Source: Bacteroidota bacterium (GTDB lineage Bacteria; Bacteroidota; Bacteroidia; Cytophagales; Cytophagaceae). Taken from it: DNA of 64,000 bases. The position numbers and the translations under genes were made by a program. The notes under the pieces were generated by a model that saw only the letters and a list, made by a program, of their open reading frames with translations, did no database searches and was not told the DNA's origin. Location: the NCBI GenBank assembly GCA_023391415.1, contig JAEWAY010000003.1, positions 124,001-188,000 of the forward strand, in the 5' to 3' direction. Of this stretch, positions 17,815 through 26,472 are shown in pieces. How positions within the stretch are numbered: the first letter of the stretch is position 1; the number at the start of each line of letters is the position of its first letter.

Positions 17815-17849
17815 AAAAATAGGACAAATAATAGCTTTGTCCTATTTTT
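17815..17849. terminator. Rho-independent terminator of ssb
   Basis: A 14-bp stem (17815-17828 with 17836-17849) contains TAGGACAAA and closes a 7-base loop, with A and T tracts built into the stem ends. It lies between the stop of ssb and the start of wecE on the same strand, so it ends the ssb transcript before wecE. Confidence 0.85.
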
Positions 17850-17898
17850 CCGTTAATACGATTCAGTTTTTTTTTGGTTGAAAGCTCTTGAAGCGCGT

Positions 17899-18252
17899 TT
17901 ACGCGAGCCGGGCTTCGTCTTCTCTTTGGGATACTACGTAAATCTCATTGACGGATATTTCGGTAACGAATACTTTGCGTCCGTTCTTGTCTTCATAGCT
18001 CCGGTTTACAAGCCTTCCTTCGATCGCGACTTCTGTTCCTTTCCGTATGTTTTCCTGAGCGTATTCGGCTTGTTTTCCCCATAGGACAATTGAGTGCCAG
18101 TTGGTTTCTTCAATTCGCCGACCATTCTTGGTGGTGTAGAAATCGTTTGTCGCGACGGAGAGGCGAGCCATGACATTGTTGTTCAGGGGGCGTATTTCCG
18201 GATTTTTTCCCGCGAAACCGATGATTTGCACTTTGTTTCTTAGCTTGCTCAT
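17899..18252 (-). CDS. ssb: Single-stranded DNA-binding protein
   Basis: A 117-residue OB-fold protein covering single-stranded DNA in replication and repair. The N-terminus SKLRNKVQIIGFAGKNPEI, the core TNDFYTTKNGRRIEETNWHSIVLWGKQAE and the segment GTEVAIEGRLVNRSYEDKNG are standard SSB features. The C-terminal tail is short and does not end in the acidic DDDIPF-type tip that recruits partner proteins; it ends VVSQREDEARLA. This suggests a secondary SSB rather than the main replicative copy. The ATG at 18252 gives the usual N-terminus; the frame continues upstream to 18324 without support. Confidence 0.93.
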   Translation of the reverse strand: MSKLRNKVQIIGFAGKNPEIRPLNNNVMARLSVATNDFYTTKNGRRIEETNWHSIVLWGKQAEYAQENIRKGTEVAIEGRLVNRSYEDKNGRKVFVTEISVNEIYVVSQREDEARLA

Positions 18253-18329
18253 AATGTAGTTTTTGGTTATTGATTTAATTATAGGAAATATGTTCGCTAT
18301 TTCGACTTCAAAGGTATTCTCCAAAATAT

Positions 18330-18390
18330 GTTATATTCGTATTTTACTCGGGTATATCCGTTTATAAACGTTTATACTCGTGTATAATCG
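18330..18390. repeat. Tandem 10-bp phased repeat array
   Basis: Six imperfect copies of nKTATAnTCG follow one another at 18330-18339, 18341-18350, 18351-18360, 18361-18370, 18371-18380 and 18381-18390, with one extra base after the first. Copies end in TCG, CCG or ACG. A seventh degenerate copy may follow. The period is one helical turn, so the TATA cores face the same side of the DNA. The array fills the divergent region between ssb and the small zinc-ribbon gene and may be a regulatory site. Confidence 0.6.
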
Positions 18391-18414
18391 GCTATCTTGT
18401 TTTTTATCAATGCT

Positions 18415-18780
18415 ATGGAAGGAAAGGAATGTATCGAATGCTCCGTCGTTTTTTATGGAAGGAGCGATAAAAAGTTTTGTGGAGACTTGTGTAGAAATGT
18501 ATACAATAACCGCTTAAAGTATGAAGAAAATCAAGTTATCAATCAGGTTAATCTGGTATTGCGAAAAAATAGAAAGATTCTGGGAGATTTGTTGCAGGGA
18601 AGACGTGTAGGGATTTTTCGCAAGGACCGGTTGCTGACAAAAGGTTTTAACTTTACTTATTTTACCAATACTTATCGTACCAATCAGGGTAAGAACTACT
18701 TTTTTTGCTATGACCGCGGCTATCTTTATGAAGATAATGGGCTTGTAAAGATTGTTTTGAAGAAGGACTATGTCGATTAG
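18415..18780 (+). CDS. Small zinc-ribbon protein of unknown function
   Basis: A 121-residue protein. The N-terminus carries a four-cysteine zinc site C6-x2-C9 and C22-x3-C26, in KECIEC and KKFCGDLCRNVYNN, followed by a basic helical part and a C-terminal region rich in Tyr and Asn (NYFFCYDRGYLYEDNG). The knuckle plus RNxYNN pattern recalls small nucleic-acid-binding proteins annotated as hypothetical in Bacteroidota. I use the ATG at 18415; an upstream TTG at 18397 is possible. The gene begins 25 bases after the 10-bp repeat array and is divergent from ssb, so a DNA-related role is plausible but unproven. Confidence 0.75.
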   Translation: MEGKECIECSVVFYGRSDKKFCGDLCRNVYNNRLKYEENQVINQVNLVLRKNRKILGDLLQGRRVGIFRKDRLLTKGFNFTYFTNTYRTNQGKNYFFCYDRGYLYEDNGLVKIVLKKDYVD

Positions 18781-19095
18781 GTCGCGCCTGAATACTAGAA
18801 CAATTTGCCAAGGTCGGATATTTTTAAAAACGCGGCGGGTTTTGGATATACTTGGATATGTGCAAAAAAGATAAAACCGCTTCCGTATGAGACGCTTCGG
18901 GGTCTGTTCCGAGCATATGGTTTTAAGAGTACCTATACAAGTAAGATGGAGTCTTGTTTTACATCCTCTGTAAAATAAAATAGCCCAAGGGATGTACTAG
19001 CCATTCATGGAAATAGTTATATTTAATGAAAAATAAACAATCATTACAATTTCCAGTATTAAGGCAATATGTTCATTTACTTTTAGAGTTAAATA
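18781..19095. other. 315-base gap, no firm feature
   Basis: No convincing gene or hairpin. One open frame of 57 codons starts with TTG at 18805 and stops at 18978. It uses GCG for alanine as the host does, but it has no start signal and no recognisable family, so I do not call it. Confidence 0.4.
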
Positions 19096-19698
19096 ATGAT
19101 ACATCCCGATTTAGAATTACGGTTTATCAATGATTCCATAGGATATGGAGTCTTTGCGAAGAGGTTTATTCCGGCAGGTACGATTACCTATGTTAAGGAT
19201 TCTCTGGAAATTGAGGTTACGCCGGAAGATTATTTCCGGCATGCTCCGCCTATGAGGGCGATTATTGACAAGTACTCATACAAGGATGAGCGGGGAGTCA
19301 AAATCGTAAGTTGGGATATCGCGAAATTTGTCAATCATAGCTGTAACTGTAATACGATGAGTACTGGTTACGGATTTGAAATCGCGATCAGGGACATTCA
19401 GCCTGATGAGGAGGTAACCGATGAATACGGACTCTTTAACATTGAGGAGGATATGGCGGTTGATTGTAAGGATGAAAAATGCCGGAAGCTTGTCCGGAAA
19501 GACGATATCGACCGGTATCATAAGGAGTGGGACCGGAGAATACAAAAGATCCTGCCGAGGCTTTTTGTCGAGGAGCAGCCACTGATGCCATTTGTGGACG
19601 ATCATACCCGAAATTTATTAGCGGACTATTTGAAAAATCCCGTGGGATACCGGTCTGTATTGACTTTGAAATATACTCCGGTAGCTATAGGGTCATAG
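19096..19698 (+). CDS. SET-domain protein (putative lysine methyltransferase)
   Basis: A 200-residue cytoplasmic protein. It has the SET features in order: GYGVFAKRFIPAGT (about 17-29), FVNHSCNCN (about 78-86, the cofactor and pseudoknot motif), DEEVTDEYG (about 104-112) and a short cysteine-bearing stretch C124/C129 like a reduced post-SET site. Such domains transfer methyl from S-adenosylmethionine to protein lysines. The substrate is unknown; bacteria have no nucleosomes, so likely targets are ribosomal or nucleoid proteins. It stands alone before a strong terminator. Confidence 0.88.
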   Translation: MIHPDLELRFINDSIGYGVFAKRFIPAGTITYVKDSLEIEVTPEDYFRHAPPMRAIIDKYSYKDERGVKIVSWDIAKFVNHSCNCNTMSTGYGFEIAIRDIQPDEEVTDEYGLFNIEEDMAVDCKDEKCRKLVRKDDIDRYHKEWDRRIQKILPRLFVEEQPLMPFVDDHTRNLLADYLKNPVGYRSVLTLKYTPVAIGS

Positions 19699-19719
19699 GG
19701 CTGTACTTGATGAAATAAT

Positions 19720-19749
19720 AAAAAAGGCGGCTTATAAGCCGCCTTTTTT
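19720..19749. terminator. Perfect 30-base palindromic terminator
   Basis: A perfect palindrome with six A, a GGCGGC stem arm, TTATAA centre, GCCGCC arm and six T. It lies between the convergent SET-domain and GH9 genes and is symmetrical, so it should stop transcription from both sides. Confidence 0.92.
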
Positions 19750-19762
19750 ATTTATGTCGGCC

Positions 19763-22744
19763 TTATTGTTTGATGATGTTTACACGTTCAAGAATTTGCT
19801 CATTTTTGTAATAGATCAAATGATACAAACCGGACTGAAGCGATTGCCCAAAGGAGGAGCGTTCCCGCGCGGGAATAAATTCATCTACCAGAATTCCCAG
19901 TTCATTGTAGATCCTGATTTTATCAGAAGCTTCCGCTTGTTCATATTGCAAGTAGAAGTTTCCGGAAGATGGATTGGGGTAGACCAGCAGACTTTTTGAA
20001 CTTGTCGACGCGCTCCAGATTGAAGTAATTGGGGAGCAATCCGGGTCGTTGGGGTCGATAGTCGCCAATACGGGAGTTCTGGCGCAGCCGGAACCTGACT
20101 GGATTTGTATATCGAAGATCGCGGGAAAGGACGAGGGCTTATCAGTACGGGTATCATTGGTAATATTGATAATGCCTTCGACTCCATATTGCGCGTAGTT
20201 CGCGCCAGATTCGGACCAGGCGATCTGATTGCCGCCCGATGGTGTTAATTCATAGTTTCCGGGCGCGGATACGACAACCGGTTCTGTAAAGGTCAGTACA
20301 TAGGGTTTGAATGGAGCGCCGTTTTGTACGCCTTCACAAGCTAAGCCATGTGTCGAATAGCTTCCGATAGTAGTCCCATCCTTTTTAAGAGTGAAGGTGA
20401 CGGATACTTGTTCGGGATTGGAGGAGTTGCAGGAATAGATAAAAGGCAGGACCGTAAGTCCTGTAATATTAAATGCTTTCTCCGCTGTAAACAGGACACC
20501 GATGTTGCCGTTATTGCTGGGTGTGGATAAGGTATGAGCGGAGGCTTTGGGACCCGCGGTTACGCTGATGGATCCGGCATCCTGAACATAAAATATGGTG
20601 GAAGCGCTTATTTGCGGTTTATATGTTTTACCGGTTGCAAGCGTGGAAGAACTACTTTCCGTCGCGTACCATTCATACGGACCGCCTTCGTCCACTACGG
20701 TAAGAGTGGCCGTGCCAGATTCACAAAGCACCGCGTGGTTTACATTGACCAGACGGGGGGCGCTGACGGTAATTTCATCGGACTTGGAAGGACATCCGGA
20801 CGCGCTGATGGTTAGGGAGTAGGTTCCTGCCTGATATACTGTATGGGAATTGCCTGTCGAGCTGGCAATCACCTCACCATTATGCTTCCATTCATATGAA
20901 ATTTCCTGACCGGAAATATCCGCGCTAAGTATAGTGGTAGCCGGATTGCATAACTCAATATCGTCTCCGAGATCGACATCGGGCAATACGCCAAGAACAT
21001 TTACGCTTGCCTGCGTGCTCCACTCACCAAGCGAGTCGAGAATACATGTGTATTTGCCCGCGGATGTTATGGTAATTTTGTTTTTGGATGTCGACGCCGG
21101 ATGGATAACGACATCGTCTTTTAACCAGGTGAATTTTTTAACCCCATCGACAGGTACTTCAGAGTCAAGCTCAATACTTCCCTTTCCACATATGGATATA
21201 TCCGGCCCAAGCTTGGGCGCGGTATTGCCAAACTGGTTGGTGTCTACCGGAGCCAATACTGAACGAATATACGCCAAAGCGCCAACCAGACACGCGTTAT
21301 AGTCAATACCGCCTTCGGTATGCTGATAGTAGTTTACGTTGTCTTGATACGTGGAAGGATTTCGGGAACCTCCGGCCATAAAGCCAAATTGCCGGTTTTT
21401 GGCTGGTATTTGCATGGAGTTTTTCGCGCCATCACCCGGATTGTCGTCACGAAGATAAACATTGCGGTGGTGGGGAGCTTTGGCGTGATTGGAGCCAAAG
21501 CCGACTATAAACGATAGATTCTGAGAGTTTTTACCAAGAATATAGTCGATATTGTCATAGATAAACTTGTGCACCGTATTGTCCGTACCGTTCAGTTTCT
21601 GCCATAAGGCGACATGAAACGCGGTGTTCGCGTTGTAGCGTAAGGGCCCCCAACCAGCGCTTCCTCCATTAAACTGGCCGTCCGCCTGGGTGCGGGCGAG
21701 GATATTGGCGACACACTGGTTGTATATCGTTTTCGCGTTTGATTTGCCCAAAAGCGCCAGGTTGTAGATAGCGATTTCACCATTGTTGGCATAATCGACC
21801 CATTCGCTTTTTCCATAGATGTCAGCTTGTTGTCCAGGTTGAGCTGATATGGAAAAACCGAGCGCTTCCGTTTTATAGGATTCGGTTCCCGTAGCCCAAT
21901 ATAGTTCCGCGCACATGGTCGCGTAATCGTCTTTCCAGTTGTCGTTTGCTGAATAGAAGCCACCATCTCCGGTACCCGCGACACCTGGATGGGCCTTCGC
22001 GTAATCGTACGCGTAACGGGCGTGTTGTAAACACAGATCCGCGTACGCTGGATCATATTTTCGGTAGACTCTTGACATTAACGCGAGAGTAGCTCCACAG
22101 AAAGAAGGCATCGACGCGTCGTTGGGGTTCTTATACGCTTCGCGTGGCTGTCCTCCATCTCCTTTGGGCAGAGTTTGCATTTTTACCGCGGTCACCCATT
22201 TCTGATGGTCTGGTCCCCCTTGTCCCACTTGAAAGTAAAACGTGTTGGAATTGCGCGCGCATTTGATGAAGTAGTCGGTCGCGTGCTTTACTTCATCCAA
22301 TATGTCAGGAATACCGTTGGGCGAATGGGTATTGTCTTCCCAATTCCATTTTCCACTATTGGCGTAACCTGTATATTCATAATCGTAATAGTCGTCATAT
22401 CCCTGGGGGAATTCGGCGAAGCCCTTCAGTAGCATATACGCGGAATAAAATTCAGTCTGTCCAAATTTGACATGATCCCCGCAGTCGTGCCAGCCACCGG
22501 ATAGATCATAGCCATTGTCATTGTCTCCTATGAAAGCGGTACCCTTGAGGTGAGCGGGGACTCCTTCAGGAAGATGGTTGTGCAAAAGCCAATTATGCTC
22601 GCCCGAACGCTGTCCTCCGTAAAATCTGGTAGTCATCCACAGCGCTTTTTCATAATCGCCGGCGGTAAAATATTGGGCCCAGGCATCTGTGCAAAGCAAA
22701 CTGATTAATAGAGTAATACTTAACGTAAATCTGCGATTTATCAT
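19763..22744 (-). CDS. Secreted GH9 endoglucanase with type IX sorting domain
   Basis: A 993-residue secreted enzyme predicted to cleave beta-1,4-glucans such as cellulose. Signal peptide 1-23 (ending AWAQ). GH9 catalytic domain about 25-500: GGWHDCGDH gives the catalytic-base aspartates D87 and D90, HHR at 425-427 is the substrate-binding motif, and E477 in HTEGGIDYNA is the catalytic acid. Three Ig-like modules follow at about 510-745, then a beta-rich module about 750-905. The C-terminal domain of about 75 residues begins LLVYPNPSSGNF and ends in a basic strand, typical of type A type IX sorting signals. This couples it functionally to the PorE-like protein. No carbohydrate genes are adjacent; the GH3 glucosidase is 8 kb away. 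Confidence 0.95.
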   Translation of the reverse strand: MINRRFTLSITLLISLLCTDAWAQYFTAGDYEKALWMTTRFYGGQRSGEHNWLLHNHLPEGVPAHLKGTAFIGDNDNGYDLSGGWHDCGDHVKFGQTEFYSAYMLLKGFAEFPQGYDDYYDYEYTGYANSGKWNWEDNTHSPNGIPDILDEVKHATDYFIKCARNSNTFYFQVGQGGPDHQKWVTAVKMQTLPKGDGGQPREAYKNPNDASMPSFCGATLALMSRVYRKYDPAYADLCLQHARYAYDYAKAHPGVAGTGDGGFYSANDNWKDDYATMCAELYWATGTESYKTEALGFSISAQPGQQADIYGKSEWVDYANNGEIAIYNLALLGKSNAKTIYNQCVANILARTQADGQFNGGSAGWGPLRYNANTAFHVALWQKLNGTDNTVHKFIYDNIDYILGKNSQNLSFIVGFGSNHAKAPHHRNVYLRDDNPGDGAKNSMQIPAKNRQFGFMAGGSRNPSTYQDNVNYYQHTEGGIDYNACLVGALAYIRSVLAPVDTNQFGNTAPKLGPDISICGKGSIELDSEVPVDGVKKFTWLKDDVVIHPASTSKNKITITSAGKYTCILDSLGEWSTQASVNVLGVLPDVDLGDDIELCNPATTILSADISGQEISYEWKHNGEVIASSTGNSHTVYQAGTYSLTISASGCPSKSDEITVSAPRLVNVNHAVLCESGTATLTVVDEGGPYEWYATESSSSTLATGKTYKPQISASTIFYVQDAGSISVTAGPKASAHTLSTPSNNGNIGVLFTAEKAFNITGLTVLPFIYSCNSSNPEQVSVTFTLKKDGTTIGSYSTHGLACEGVQNGAPFKPYVLTFTEPVVVSAPGNYELTPSGGNQIAWSESGANYAQYGVEGIINITNDTRTDKPSSFPAIFDIQIQSGSGCARTPVLATIDPNDPDCSPITSIWSASTSSKSLLVYPNPSSGNFYLQYEQAEASDKIRIYNELGILVDEFIPARERSSFGQSLQSGLYHLIYYKNEQILERVNIIKQ

Positions 22745-23110
22745 AATTAAAAATTTATATGACTTCTGGGGTTAATACAGTTTTAAGGTCGTTAGGAAAC
22801 CGAAAATAGTACTTTTATAGTCTTTTTTTGGATCGATATATGATAAAAACTTACAAGTCAATAATGTTTTTAAATAAAAAGGAAAAACGAATAACGCGAT
22901 CGGGTAATGATTAGATTCGCGTCGTTTGTCGATTCCGGACCCGCTTGTTATTTTTGTTGTTCCATGGCTCAGGGAATTGGCTTCGCTACATCGCCCGGCA
23001 ACGCGATACAAAAGGAAACAATGCCGGTCACTATATGTTTTTACCGGATAAACTTACGCTTCATGGTTCAAAAACTTTGTTTCGATATTGAATTATAATA
23101 TTCGACCCGT
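22745..23110. other. 366-base gap upstream of the GH9 and START genes
   Basis: The divergent intergenic region probably holds the promoters of both genes, but I could not find a clear TTG/TAnnTTTG pair or a strong dyad. Short open frames here lack start signals and family resemblance. Confidence 0.4.
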
Positions 23111-23773
23111 ATGTGGATACTAAGATATATTTGCTTCATCGGAAGCTTTATTTCGCTGGCTTTTTCTCCGGCGGGTCCGATAGATAGTCCATGGGTTCTT
23201 AAGAAAGACAAAGATGGTATAAAAGTATTCATACGGAATAAACCAGGCTCTTCGCTTAAGGATATCAGAGTGATTAGTACATTGGAATCTACTATGGGAG
23301 GTGTAGTGCATATGCTTACCTCCAAAGAGGACTATAAAACCTGGATATACGCTTGCAGCGAGTCTTATCTCGTGAAAGAGGTCGGCTTCCTTGAAACGTA
23401 TCACTATCAGGTGACCGCCGCGCCCTGGCCTGTGGAGGACAGGGATCTTGTACTTCATACGATTGTAAGACAGGATGAGAAAACCGGAATTGTCGACATG
23501 GTTGTAAAAAACGCGACGGGTGTTTTGCCGGAGTATAAGGGTAAGGTGAGGGTGCCCTATTATGACGCCCGATGGATAATACGTCCGGTTGAAAATAATA
23601 TGATCGAAGTAGACTATACAATCAGCCTTGATCCTGGAGGAAATATTCCTGTTTGGGTGATCAACATGGCGATTTCGGATGGCCCGCTGAAAACGATGCA
23701 GAACTTTCGGACCCGGTTGGAACTCTATAAGGATATGAGATTGCCGATGATCTTAGAGAAGGGTAGTCAGTGA
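23111..23773 (+). CDS. START-domain lipid-binding protein
   Basis: A 220-residue protein. A signal-peptide-like N-terminus (LRYICFIGSFISLAFS) is followed by a START fold: KDGIKVFIRNKPGSSLKDIR, AAPWPVEDRDLVLHT and EVDYTISLDPGGNIPVWVINM, which match the conserved blocks of START proteins. Such proteins hold a hydrophobic ligand in a closed cavity. In Bacteroidota these secreted START proteins are common and uncharacterised; the ligand is not known. ATG start at 23111. Confidence 0.88.
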   Translation: MWILRYICFIGSFISLAFSPAGPIDSPWVLKKDKDGIKVFIRNKPGSSLKDIRVISTLESTMGGVVHMLTSKEDYKTWIYACSESYLVKEVGFLETYHYQVTAAPWPVEDRDLVLHTIVRQDEKTGIVDMVVKNATGVLPEYKGKVRVPYYDARWIIRPVENNMIEVDYTISLDPGGNIPVWVINMAISDGPLKTMQNFRTRLELYKDMRLPMILEKGSQ

Positions 23774-23951
23774 AGAACACGTTGTCTTGATCTTTAAGAT
23801 AACGGAGAGGTTCGCGCTGTAGGAGTATTTATGGATAAAACCAGCGTATTCACTCTTCGTAAATGATGATATAGGGGAAATTTGTTACTATTCTCCCGAA
23901 GTTTTAAATTGTGGCGGAAAATCTTTTTAATAAACCATATTAATAACAATA

Positions 23952-24662
23952 ATGGGAAGAGCATTTGAGTTTAGAAAAGCCCGAAAAATGAAGCGGTGGG
24001 GGCATATGGCGAAAACATTTACCCGAATTGGAAAAGATATCGTGATCGCGGTGAAGGCGGGTGGCCCAGATCCTAATACCAACGCGCGGCTTAGAGCTAT
24101 TATTCAAAACGCGAAGGCGGCCAATATGCCCAAGGATAATGTGGAGCGGGCGATAAAGAAAGCTTCATCCAAGGAACAGGAAGATTATAAGGAAGTGGTA
24201 TATGAAGGGTATGGTCCGCATGGTATCGCCATTGTGGTAGAGACCGCTACGGATAACCCGACCAGAACGGTAGCCAATGTGCGCAGCTATTTTACTCGTT
24301 CGGGAGGCAATCTCGGGACTACGGGTTCTCTGGATTTCCTATTTGAGCGCAAATGTATTTTTAAGGTTCATAAGAAAGAAGGTGTCGATGTGGAGGAACT
24401 GGAATTGGAGTTGATTGATTATGGGGCCGATGAGGTAGGGATGCTTGAAGATGAAATAATTATATATGGGGAGTTTGAAGCGTTCGGAAAAATACAACAA
24501 TATCTTGAAGAAAGCTCTTATGAAGTGATTAGTAGTGATTTTGAGCGTATTCCTATGGATACTAAAGAGCTTTCACCGGAAGCGGAGGAGGAAGTGGAGA
24601 AACTGCTCGCCAAATTTGAAGAAGACGATGACGTACAAAACGTTTTTCATAATATGAAATAA
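23952..24662 (+). CDS. yebC: YebC/PmpR family DNA-binding protein
   Basis: A 236-residue cytoplasmic protein. Standard YebC features: GRAFEFRKARKMKRWGHMAK at the N-terminus (most family members read KWANIKHRKA), DPNTNARLRAIIQNAKAANMPKDNVERAIKKA, EGYGPHGIAIVVETATDNPTRT and the acidic C-terminus. The family is known both as transcriptional regulators and, in one branch, as translation factors that relieve stalling at proline repeats. Length is normal. The gene is not next to ruvC, its common partner in other bacteria. Confidence 0.95.
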   Translation: MGRAFEFRKARKMKRWGHMAKTFTRIGKDIVIAVKAGGPDPNTNARLRAIIQNAKAANMPKDNVERAIKKASSKEQEDYKEVVYEGYGPHGIAIVVETATDNPTRTVANVRSYFTRSGGNLGTTGSLDFLFERKCIFKVHKKEGVDVEELELELIDYGADEVGMLEDEIIIYGEFEAFGKIQQYLEESSYEVISSDFERIPMDTKELSPEAEEEVEKLLAKFEEDDDVQNVFHNMK

Positions 24663-24679
24663 ATAAAACCAATATCAGC

Positions 24680-24714
24680 CCCGGCTGACTAAATCAATAA
24701 TTTAATCAGCCGGG
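24680..24714 (-). terminator. Terminator-like hairpin after the HTTM-type gene
   Basis: The stem CCCGGCTGA / TCAGCCGGG (24680-24688 with 24706-24714), with an inner TAAAT/ATTTA stem, overlaps the stop of the minus-strand gene. It is followed on that strand by a T-rich stretch. It also lies just after the yebC stop on the plus strand and may serve both. Confidence 0.6.
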
Positions 24715-25856
24715 ACCGACGCGTGTTCACCTCTTTCCTTAGTTTTTTCTCTTCTTTTCCTTGTTAAGTACTTCCAGCATAAGGAGCAAAGAGAGGCTAG
24801 TCCCGGTATAAATAATAAGCCGGCGTACCATTTTTCCCGATCATATAGATATTCCCTGTACGCGTAGAAACCTGTGAAAATATCGGTCTCGTTATTTTGA
24901 TAAACACGCTTGTAAAAGGCGGTTAAACGATGCCCGGTAAATTCTGTATGAACTATAGGGATAAGAAGAGAGGAATATCGTTTCTTAAAGAGCTTATGAT
25001 AAGGAAAGAATAATATGAGCAGCATGATCGGCGTAATTATAAACTCTATTTTCATAAAAATCAGATTGAAAATATGAAAGCCGATAGAGCCGAAGCCAAT
25101 CCAGAAGAAGAGAGGTAATCTTATCGTCGCGAGAAAGCTCGTTAATTGCAATATTAACATAATCAGGAACATGATAGGCCAAAGGTATGGAATGGTAAAA
25201 ATCTGGACAGTCAGGCTGTCAAGAGGAAGATCCCAACTTTTATGACCAATGATTGAGTTGTAAAGCGCCGCGTTGTTGCTTAACCAGCTTATTCCGTCTG
25301 AGGAAACTGTAAATCGAGCAATTAATCCGTATATCTTCCAAAGACCCGATATGGTATAGCTGGCCATAAATCCGATATATGCCCAGCGAATACTCTTAGC
25401 GGTATCAATATCCAGTATTCCTGTTTTCGAAGGATTGCTGACAGGAACAAAAATAGTAAAGAAATGTATCAATACGAATAAATGTCCCACATGACTGAAA
25501 AAGCCAAAATTCCAGTTCAGGCTATTTAAGTAGAGTATGTGGATAAATAGAAGAAGCCTTAATCGCCAATCGTTTCTTTTGATAATACATGATATATTGA
25601 AAATAAGAGTGAAAAATAATATACTTAGATAAATACTGAGAGAAGGAAAGTCAGGCATAAAAAGATAACCAAACCAGTTCATCGGGGTAAAGAGTATGTC
25701 AGGTCGATCACTTAACTTTGTATATAGGTATGCCTGATAAACTAGCCAACCGAAAGTAAAGATCCGAAGCGTTTGTTCCGCATGGTGGAAATGAAAATGT
25801 AGAAAAACCTTGTTGTTATAGTGGAGGGGTTTCGACTTTTTAGAGTCCATTTCCAT
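24702..25856 (-). CDS. HTTM-like multi-pass membrane protein
   Basis: A 384-residue integral membrane protein with about eight to ten hydrophobic segments. The start LRIFTFGWLVYQAYL, followed by an aspartate and a PMNWFG turn, resembles the first helix and loop of HTTM (horizontally transferred transmembrane) proteins related to vitamin K-dependent gamma-carboxylase, but similarity is weaker than for the gene at 26473. I choose the ATG at 25856, which leaves a 4-base gap after the upstream gene; a longer frame to 25892 would overlap it. The function is unknown. Confidence 0.7.
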   Translation of the reverse strand: MEMDSKKSKPLHYNNKVFLHFHFHHAEQTLRIFTFGWLVYQAYLYTKLSDRPDILFTPMNWFGYLFMPDFPSLSIYLSILFFTLIFNISCIIKRNDWRLRLLLFIHILYLNSLNWNFGFFSHVGHLFVLIHFFTIFVPVSNPSKTGILDIDTAKSIRWAYIGFMASYTISGLWKIYGLIARFTVSSDGISWLSNNAALYNSIIGHKSWDLPLDSLTVQIFTIPYLWPIMFLIMLILQLTSFLATIRLPLFFWIGFGSIGFHIFNLIFMKIEFIITPIMLLILFFPYHKLFKKRYSSLLIPIVHTEFTGHRLTAFYKRVYQNNETDIFTGFYAYREYLYDREKWYAGLLFIPGLASLCSLCWKYLTRKRREKTKERGEHASVPAD

Positions 25857-25860
25857 AAAA

Positions 25861-26292
25861 CTATGGTATCCTTGTAATAAGTAGCGTGTCATAATTTTGT
25901 GGATTTCTTAATATCTCAAGAGGAGAGTACGTTTCTTTGTAGATATAAAACTTATCGTGCTCCGGGTATAAATACCGGCATAGAGCTTCAAGCTTTTGAT
26001 GGCCACGTACAGTGTCGCTGGCAAAATTGGATAGGGCGTATAGTACATCGTCTTTCGTAAAGGTAGCCCTGCTTTCGATAGGTAAACGTTTTAGCGTAGA
26101 TGCTGAATCCTCTACATAAATCCTATATACATGGTCCAGATGTTTGCTTCCACTGGGCTGACTGAACAACTTCCAGTGAAAGAAGGGATATACTTCTCCC
26201 CAGCCTTTCGCGGAAGTGATAATAGAAGATAGAGAAAGTAATAAACTTATGTATACCAATGTCTTTGTCAATTGGCTTCGTTTGAACTTCAT
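25861..26292 (-). CDS. Membrane-anchored or secreted protein of unknown function
   Basis: A 143-residue protein with an N-terminal hydrophobic segment (TLVYISLLLSLSSIITSA), likely a signal peptide or anchor, then a motif WGEVYPFFHWKLFSQP and a soluble domain. I recognise no family. It lies directly upstream of the HTTM-like gene on the same strand, 4 bases apart, so the two are almost surely co-transcribed and probably act together at the membrane. Confidence 0.75.
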   Translation of the reverse strand: MKFKRSQLTKTLVYISLLLSLSSIITSAKGWGEVYPFFHWKLFSQPSGSKHLDHVYRIYVEDSASTLKRLPIESRATFTKDDVLYALSNFASDTVRGHQKLEALCRYLYPEHDKFYIYKETYSPLEILRNPQNYDTLLITRIP

Positions 26293-26472
26293 GCTGAAAG
26301 ACGATTTACGCGTAATTAAACAAGATGAAAGCGTGGCTTAACAGGCAAATATAGAAAAATACCTAGTAATAAATCTTTGTTATCGTTTGCATTGTGTTGT
26401 AACTTGTATCTTTATCCCAATTGCTATTTCTATTTGCTAAACCGGAGTGTGTCACGATAACGAGAATGCGCG

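Noticed and set aside
18805..18978. A 57-codon frame from TTG with host-like codons in an otherwise empty gap.
   Set aside because: No start signal, no family resemblance and too short to trust.
20934..21302. A 122-codon plus-strand frame inside the GH9 gene, and many similar frames inside other large genes.
   Set aside because: They are shadows of genes with strong family support on the other strand.
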